Source: Flabesymbios commensalis
Taxonomy: Eukaryota > Annelida > Polychaeta > Terebellida > Flabelligeridae
Length of the DNA stretch: 64,000 nucleotides
Assembly (NCBI GenBank): GCA_964017125.1
Contig: OZ024912.1
Location: forward strand, 60,490,844 to 60,554,843
Reading direction: 5' to 3'
The position numbers and the translations under genes were made by a program. The notes under the pieces were generated by a model that saw nothing but the letters and a program-made list of their open reading frames with translations, was not told where the DNA came from and searched no databases. Within the stretch, counting starts at the first letter, position 1, and the number at the start of each line of letters is the position of its first letter. Shown in pieces: positions 58,985 through 64,000 of the stretch.

Positions 58985-59055
58985 CGCGTTTGCTGGACTG
59001 TTGAGTTTCGACGCTGGGCCAGCATTAAGCCAACATTGGTTCAACGTCTCGAATT
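58985..59055. mobile_element. Partial CCCAGCAAACA-type MITE
   Basis: GACGCTGGGCCAGCATTAAG, then CCAACATTGGTTCAACGTC. Flanking parts from 58880 may belong to it. Confidence 0.5.
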
Positions 59056-59102
59056 ATGACATTTTGCTTCCAGCTTTTCGATATGCATAACACTAATTAG
59101 CC

Positions 59103-59206
59103 AGCACAATATGCTGAGCCAGCGTTGTTTTGATGCTGGACAGGCGTCGCAGACGGCGGATCGGCATTAAAACAGCATTAGGTCAACCCCTTATGATTGC
59201 TGGGTA
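59103..59206. mobile_element. CCCAGCAAACA-type MITE, full length but worn
   Basis: CAGCACAATATGCTGAGC, the centre GGCGTCGCAGACGGCGGATC, and TTATGATTGCTGGG at the right. Confidence 0.68.
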
Positions 59207-59589
59207 TTCTATGAATAATTTATCACAACAATGATATCACTTCAAGGCAACTCTTCAAGACAAACCATTTTTTACAAAAAATAATGAGATAACCACTGAG
59301 GGAAAACTTGTGTCTTAATGGCGATTACACGTTGATGTATAGAGCTGTCACACCTCAGCGTATGGGGCAGCTGCGTATGCCGAGGTGTAAAAAAAAATTG
59401 CTCAACACGTCGGCATAGGTCTACGGTGGCGTACGTTTTAACTTACCCGTAACGTGTGTGTAACGTGTAGTAACGTGTTCCAACGTATGACATAGCGTTT
59501 GTATAGCGTCAGTGTTGTGTATCAGTAACGTACTAGACGTAGGTTTATTGTATGGAGCTCTTTCCTTTCCTTGGTATGGAAAGGGTTTT

Positions 59590-59812
59590 TAGAAAGGACC
59601 ATTTTGTACCCCGGCGTACACGTTACTTGAGCAGTTGTTGTTTTGCTGTCGAAATTCGAGCCCTGGCGGTCTGAGGCCGAGCACGCTACCTCTCGGTGCC
59701 AGAGGCTTCCCACAACACTGCGCTCTACGAGTGGATGGGGAAGAAACATTTTTGTTTCTTTCAAATCGCCGAGACCGAGTGCTAACCACTACCATAGGGC
59801 CCCCGCCCAGCT
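59590..59812 (-). mobile_element. tRNA-Glu-derived SINE copy
   Basis: On the minus strand it starts GGGCGGGGGCCCTATGGTAG with GTGGTTAGCACTCGG, followed by the AAAGAAACAAAAATG and GTAGCGTGCTCGGCCTCAG blocks of 49109-49492. The 3' body is lost. Confidence 0.75.
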
Positions 59813-60922
59813 AGTTCATGCATCAAAAACAGTTCATGACAAATCATGAATATTATTGAACACTTGATGAACTAATGTTGTTCATGATTTAGTTCATGAA
59901 TTTCATATGGAGAGTTTCATGAACAGTCATGAATTTTAATGAACTTGATGGGATCAATTCAGTTCATAGCTTGTTCATGAAAGTTCATGAGAGAATTTCA
60001 TGAATTTTGACGAATCACTATGAATTTGATCATTCAGTTCATGGCTATTCATGAAAGTTCATGAGGGACAGTTTCATGAACTGTGATGAATTTTTATGAA
60101 CATTAAATTTCAATTTAGTTCATGGTTTGTTCATGAACTGTGGTGAATGACAGCCTAATTACCCTGGCGAGTACGGTGTCAACTACCCAATGGTTAATTA
60201 ACTAATTAATCAGCCAATTCAGACTTTCTGAGTGAGATTATCAACCACAGAATACATAGTATTTTAAAATAATTAGTTTCTCAGTTTTCTGTTCAGTTCT
60301 GTGTAATAGTGTGAGGCGGCCGAGAGATATCTTTTTCAATTAACAAAATAAAGCTTAATTAGCTTGCTGTGTTTAAGTAAGGAGTAACCTCAGAAAAATA
60401 TAATCCCCAATTAAAATAATATGTATTTTACAGGTCGAAAAGTAATTAAAATGATATATAATGTATTTTACAGGTCAAAGGACTTATAGTATTTTCATGA
60501 ACAATTCGTGAACATCAACATGAACTTAGTTTGTCAACATCGTGAACTTAGTTTAAGTGTTGCTGGCTTATCTGGTTCATTATGGAACCACCCGAGTTAC
60601 TGGTCGTTCATGAACAATCTCAATTTCGTGAACGTCTCATTTGTTGTTCAGGAACATTCCTGAATAGTTCATGAACACATTTAGCCCTGGTTCATGAATC
60701 AATTGAGTTCATGACCGCTTATGAACAACCCATGTTCATGAACAAAGTCAGAGTTCATGAACGTGATAACTTCATGATCTCATGAACTTTCATGAAAGTC
60801 TCATTTGTTGTTCAAGAATATTCATGAACCGTTTATGAACATGTTGATGAACGTTCATATTTTTTTATTCACGAACATTTATGAACTATTCATGAATGTT
60901 TATGAACAGTTCATGATCATCT
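59813..60922. repeat. TTCATGAA-palindrome block
   Basis: Two stretches (59813-60151 and 60493-60922) in which GTTCATGAAC, TTCATGAA or one-base variants occur every 10-25 bases, in all some 45-60 times. They flank about 340 bases of ordinary AT-rich DNA that carries ATGTATTTTACAGGTC twice. No coding frame. Confidence 0.85.
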
Positions 60923-61413
60923 CACCGGGGATGGGATGATGCCTTAGATTGTGGCTGATATTATGTTTAATATAATAAACACAATGGTTTATGGAAAATG
61001 AAATCTGATTCTATTTATGTGGTATTAGTGATGACATAAAATATATGACGTATAAAAAATTAATTTGAACGCTTTTAGATGATTGTCCAGTAAATATGTC
61101 AGGAATTATTTAATTGGCAAATATTATTTTATTTTGGGTGTTTCTACAATTTGACCTTGAGTTTAGCTTGATATAACTCTGAAATAACCCTGATAATCAA
61201 GCACATTCAAGACTCTAGATTTTAAGTTTCAATAATTTGCGCATAAGGATGATATAATGAAAAATTGACTAGATCACTATACATTTTGGCTTCTGGGGGT
61301 TGTTTTTCAAGGGTGGGGATAGGTGAAAGAATATAAAGCTTGTCAATTGTTTACGACGTCGGTTCAACATCAACCCAACATTGATTCAACTGACTAGACA
61401 AATTATTCCCTGC

Positions 61414-61530
61414 CGTAGGACCAATGGCCCCTAGGACCAATGACCCGTAGGACCAATGGCCCGTAGGACCGATGGCCCGTAGGACCGATGGCCCGTAGGA
61501 CCAATGGCCCGTAGGACCAGTGACCTGTAA
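61414..61530 (-). repeat. 16-bp minisatellite, inverted relative to 58055-58179
   Basis: About seven units of GTAGGACCAATGGCCC, the reverse complement of the other array's unit. It is followed by TTTCGAGATACCCC, again the foldback end, and preceded by a piece of CCCAGCAAACA-type MITE (61349-61390). Confidence 0.88.
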
Positions 61531-61888
61531 CCTTTCGAGATACCCCAATTTTCTGATATGATATCACCTAAATATTGCGATTTAGCTTTTGTCATCTTTT
61601 GTCATCGTTATTGATGTTTGTAACGAGAACGATATAGATGTGTGCGAGATCTGCGCTATGTTCGTTCGAAATTGTGGCGAAGGGTTTTAGCCTTTTTATC
61701 GTACAAAAAACAGACACATAAAATGGGGAAAATTTGTTTATTAAAAATAAACATCAAATTAAACGACTACAAATAAAAACGCTTCACTTCAAATGTTGTT
61801 AATGTAAACGTGGTTGTAACAGAGTGAAGCCCTAAGACCAAAATAGGTATAAATTTACTTGACAGTCAGTTAACAGGATTAACCAGTG

Positions 61889-62045
61889 AATATTTATACA
61901 TGTCTCTAATTGATCTAATCTACTATGAATATTTATACATGTCTCAAATTGATCAAATCTACTAGGACTATTTATACATGTCTCTGATTGATCTAATCTA
62001 CTATGAATATTTATACATGTCTCTGATTGATCTAATCTACTATTT
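61889..62045. repeat. Four 39-bp tandem units
   Basis: TATTTATACATGTCTCTAAT, then TGATCTAATCTACTATGAA, starts at 61891, 61930, 61969 and 62008. A further 46-base doublet (CTATCAATAACAATCTA) follows at about 62102-62165. Confidence 0.9.
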
Positions 62046-62870
62046 AAATGTGAACTTTGACTCTTGTATCATTACAAACAAATTAGATAATATCAACCAA
62101 ACTATCAATAACAATCTAGTAATTGTTCACACAAAACCAAACCTATCAATAACAATCTACTAATTGTTCACATTAATATATTAATGAACATTGACTCTTG
62201 TATCATTACATACAAATTACATAATATTGACAAAATCTATCAATAACATTATTAAACAAGATTATCTGTTGTTGAGGAGGGTATGAAAACGGCACACAGA
62301 CACAAAGTGTCTGACCCCCACAACACAAACTTACGAATGCATCGTAAGAGCACATATGAATTCCAACCTCTCATCTGTCTAATCCACCATTACTTGCGGC
62401 ATCAGAAACAACACTAATTCTAAATAGTGAAGTGCTATATAGTCTGAAATTTAGTTTTTAAATTGAAATTAGGATGTCTACAGAAGTGAAACTTGAAATT
62501 TACATGTAATGAATAGATAACCGAATAATTAAAATTTCCAAATGTAGATAATAAGGGACACATTATCATAACATCTATTGTATTTATAATTCCTGAAGCA
62601 AGTCTGAGTAGTGTTTTGACTGGCTGGATTTATATGTCAGTGGAATTTTATTTTCTGTAAGTGTAAAATCTGACAACAGAAGTATACAGACCTCATTTTG
62701 AGCTGACCTAGGTATTGCAGACACACTTTGAAAACATAAGAAGACCACAAAACATAGATTTAGAAGGATTTGAAGCAAATTAGGAACATGAGGAAAAGGT
62801 CCACATCTTGAGTATTGCTGTATTCACTAAAAATGGTGTTTACATATACATTCAAAAGCAAGATCTAAAG

Positions 62871-62876
<6 letters not shown>

Positions 62877-62904
<28 letters not shown>
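62877..62904. repeat. Poly(A) run
   Basis: About 28 adenines. No retrocopy or LINE body was recognised upstream, so it is listed only as a homopolymer. Confidence 0.8.
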
Positions 62905-63012
62905 TAATTATAATTTCTTACTCACGCAGTTATTGACGAAAAAGTAAAATTTTAGCTTTTTCTTCTCTTCTACGGGAGAAGAAAAAGGACATAAATCATT
63001 CACATTTAAAGT

Positions 63013-63700
63013 AATTCCACCTGTAAGAATGAGCTTGTGGATATTGTATCAAAAACCGACTGGCCGAAATCGGGTTGGCAAATCACTCCCCATCATGTTT
63101 TCCATTGTTAGAACAGCTGGCGCAAGTCCTGCCGAACTAACAAATGGAAAAACATATGTTTGGTTCTTCACAAAGTTTATTGCATCTGGCGCAAGTCCGG
63201 ATGCATCCTGCCCATACTTGCTAGCACTGATTTCAGCAGCTGGTGCAAATCCTGATGCTAGAATAAACTAATTCCACCTGTTAGAATGAGCTTGTGGATA
63301 TTGTAACAAAAAACCGGCTGGCCGAAATCGGGTTGGCAAATCACTCCCCATCCTGTTTTCCCATTGTTAGAACAGCTGGCGCAAGTCCTGCCGAACTAAC
63401 AAATGAAAAATCATATGTTTGGTTCTTCACAAAGTTTATTGCATCCTGCCCATCCTTGCTAGCACTGATTTCAGCAGCTGGCGCAAATCCAGTTGGCAAA
63501 TCACTCCCCATCATGTTTGCTATAGTTAGAACAGCTGGCGCAAGTCCTGCCGAACTAACAAATGAATAATCATATGTTTGGTTCTTCATGAAGTTCATTG
63601 CATCTGGCGCAAGTCCGGATGCATCCTGTCTATCATTACTAGCACTGATTTCAGCAGCTGGCGCAAGTCCTGATGCTAGATTAATCAAGCTAGACAGAGA
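63013..63700 (-). repeat. 258-bp tandem repeat with coding character
   Basis: Two full units (63013 and 63271) and a fused third. Within each, a motif close to CTGGCGCAAGTCC recurs, eight times overall. On the minus strand the units read as repeats of SGLAPDA, SAGLAPAVLT and GFAPAAEISAS, open for 115 codons (63688-63341) but without an ATG. The plus strand is also partly open (AGASPAELTN, SGASPDAS). I do not recognise the protein; it may be an exon fragment of a repeat protein or a chance open satellite. Confidence 0.6.
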
Positions 63701-63719
63701 GCATCATGTAGTTGGCGTA

Positions 63720-64000
63720 TAAGGCATGCAATAATTACTGCGGCCTGTAACAACTGGCCAAGTCTTGTTGTAACTGACCTTGTATTTATTGACTAATAAT
63801 ATGTTCTTGTAGTAGTTTAATTGAATAATTATATTGCTTTTACCTTACACTCCTACACTTGGATACTCTTCCGAATTATTTTAATTTACAAATTATTTAT
63901 TATATATATATATATCTAAGTAAGAATGATGAAAGATTTAATTCTTGTGGCCATTTTTTTTTTTTTGTTTTTTTGTTATTATTATTTAATTTCAAAGCAG
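63720..64000. other. AT-rich right edge, nothing assigned
   Basis: An AT microsatellite near 63900-63915 and a T run near 63955. No gene is visible. Confidence 0.4.

Noticed and set aside
62584-62778. Small secreted protein on the minus strand
   Set aside because: The hydrophobic start looks like a signal peptide, but there is no in-frame ATG, and nothing supports a transcript.

Overview
The window is animal nuclear DNA: AT-rich, with two multi-exon genes whose GT-AG exons are separated by introns and intergenic DNA full of short transposon relics, foldbacks, minisatellites and one dead retroelement. Both genes are closest, from memory, to chordate, echinoderm or hemichordate proteins. The TAGGCCTA motif is frequent, the CCCAGCAAACAC-type MITE is abundant, and a Ty3/Gypsy fossil has integrase upstream of reverse transcriptase, an order described in deuterostomes. 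A marine invertebrate deuterostome is my inference; the species cannot be read from the sequence.

Gene 1 (about 1-18.85 kb, + strand) is a KDM3 (JMJD1) histone H3K9 demethylase. Twelve exons (994-17584) join with matching phases into 1,674 codons plus a stop. They cover the disordered region, the cysteine-rich zinc-binding segments and the whole JmjC domain with its HxD...H iron ligands. The extreme N-terminus lies upstream of the window. A 3' UTR of about 1.2 kb ends near an AATAAA at 18828.

Between the genes (18.85-28.8 kb) lie AT-rich unassigned DNA, tRNA-Glu-derived SINE pieces and a decayed Gmr1-like Ty3/Gypsy element (about 21.83-26.23 kb).

Gene 2 (28.8-44.9 kb, - strand, convergent with gene 1) is a carbohydrate sulfotransferase of the CHST15 (GalNAc4S-6ST) type. 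Ten coding exons (42488 down to 29151) join in phase into 469 codons plus a stop. They encode a short cytosolic tail, a signal anchor, the PAPS-binding loop and a complete C-terminal sulfotransferase domain. A 2.5-kb array of about 33 copies of a 73-bp unit fills one intron.

From 45 kb to the end I found no convincing gene. This part is a mosaic: TTAA-bounded hairpin MITEs, more than twenty CCCAGCAAACAC hairpin MITEs, a pair of inverted ~250-bp repeats 4.5 kb apart, AAAATGGCCG-rich degenerate repeats, a ~860-bp foldback, two opposed 16-bp minisatellites, a 1.1-kb block packed with TTCATGAA palindromes, and a tandem repeat at the right edge with some coding character. The repeats are the most unusual part. 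I see no operon, CRISPR array or clearly new enzymatic system.
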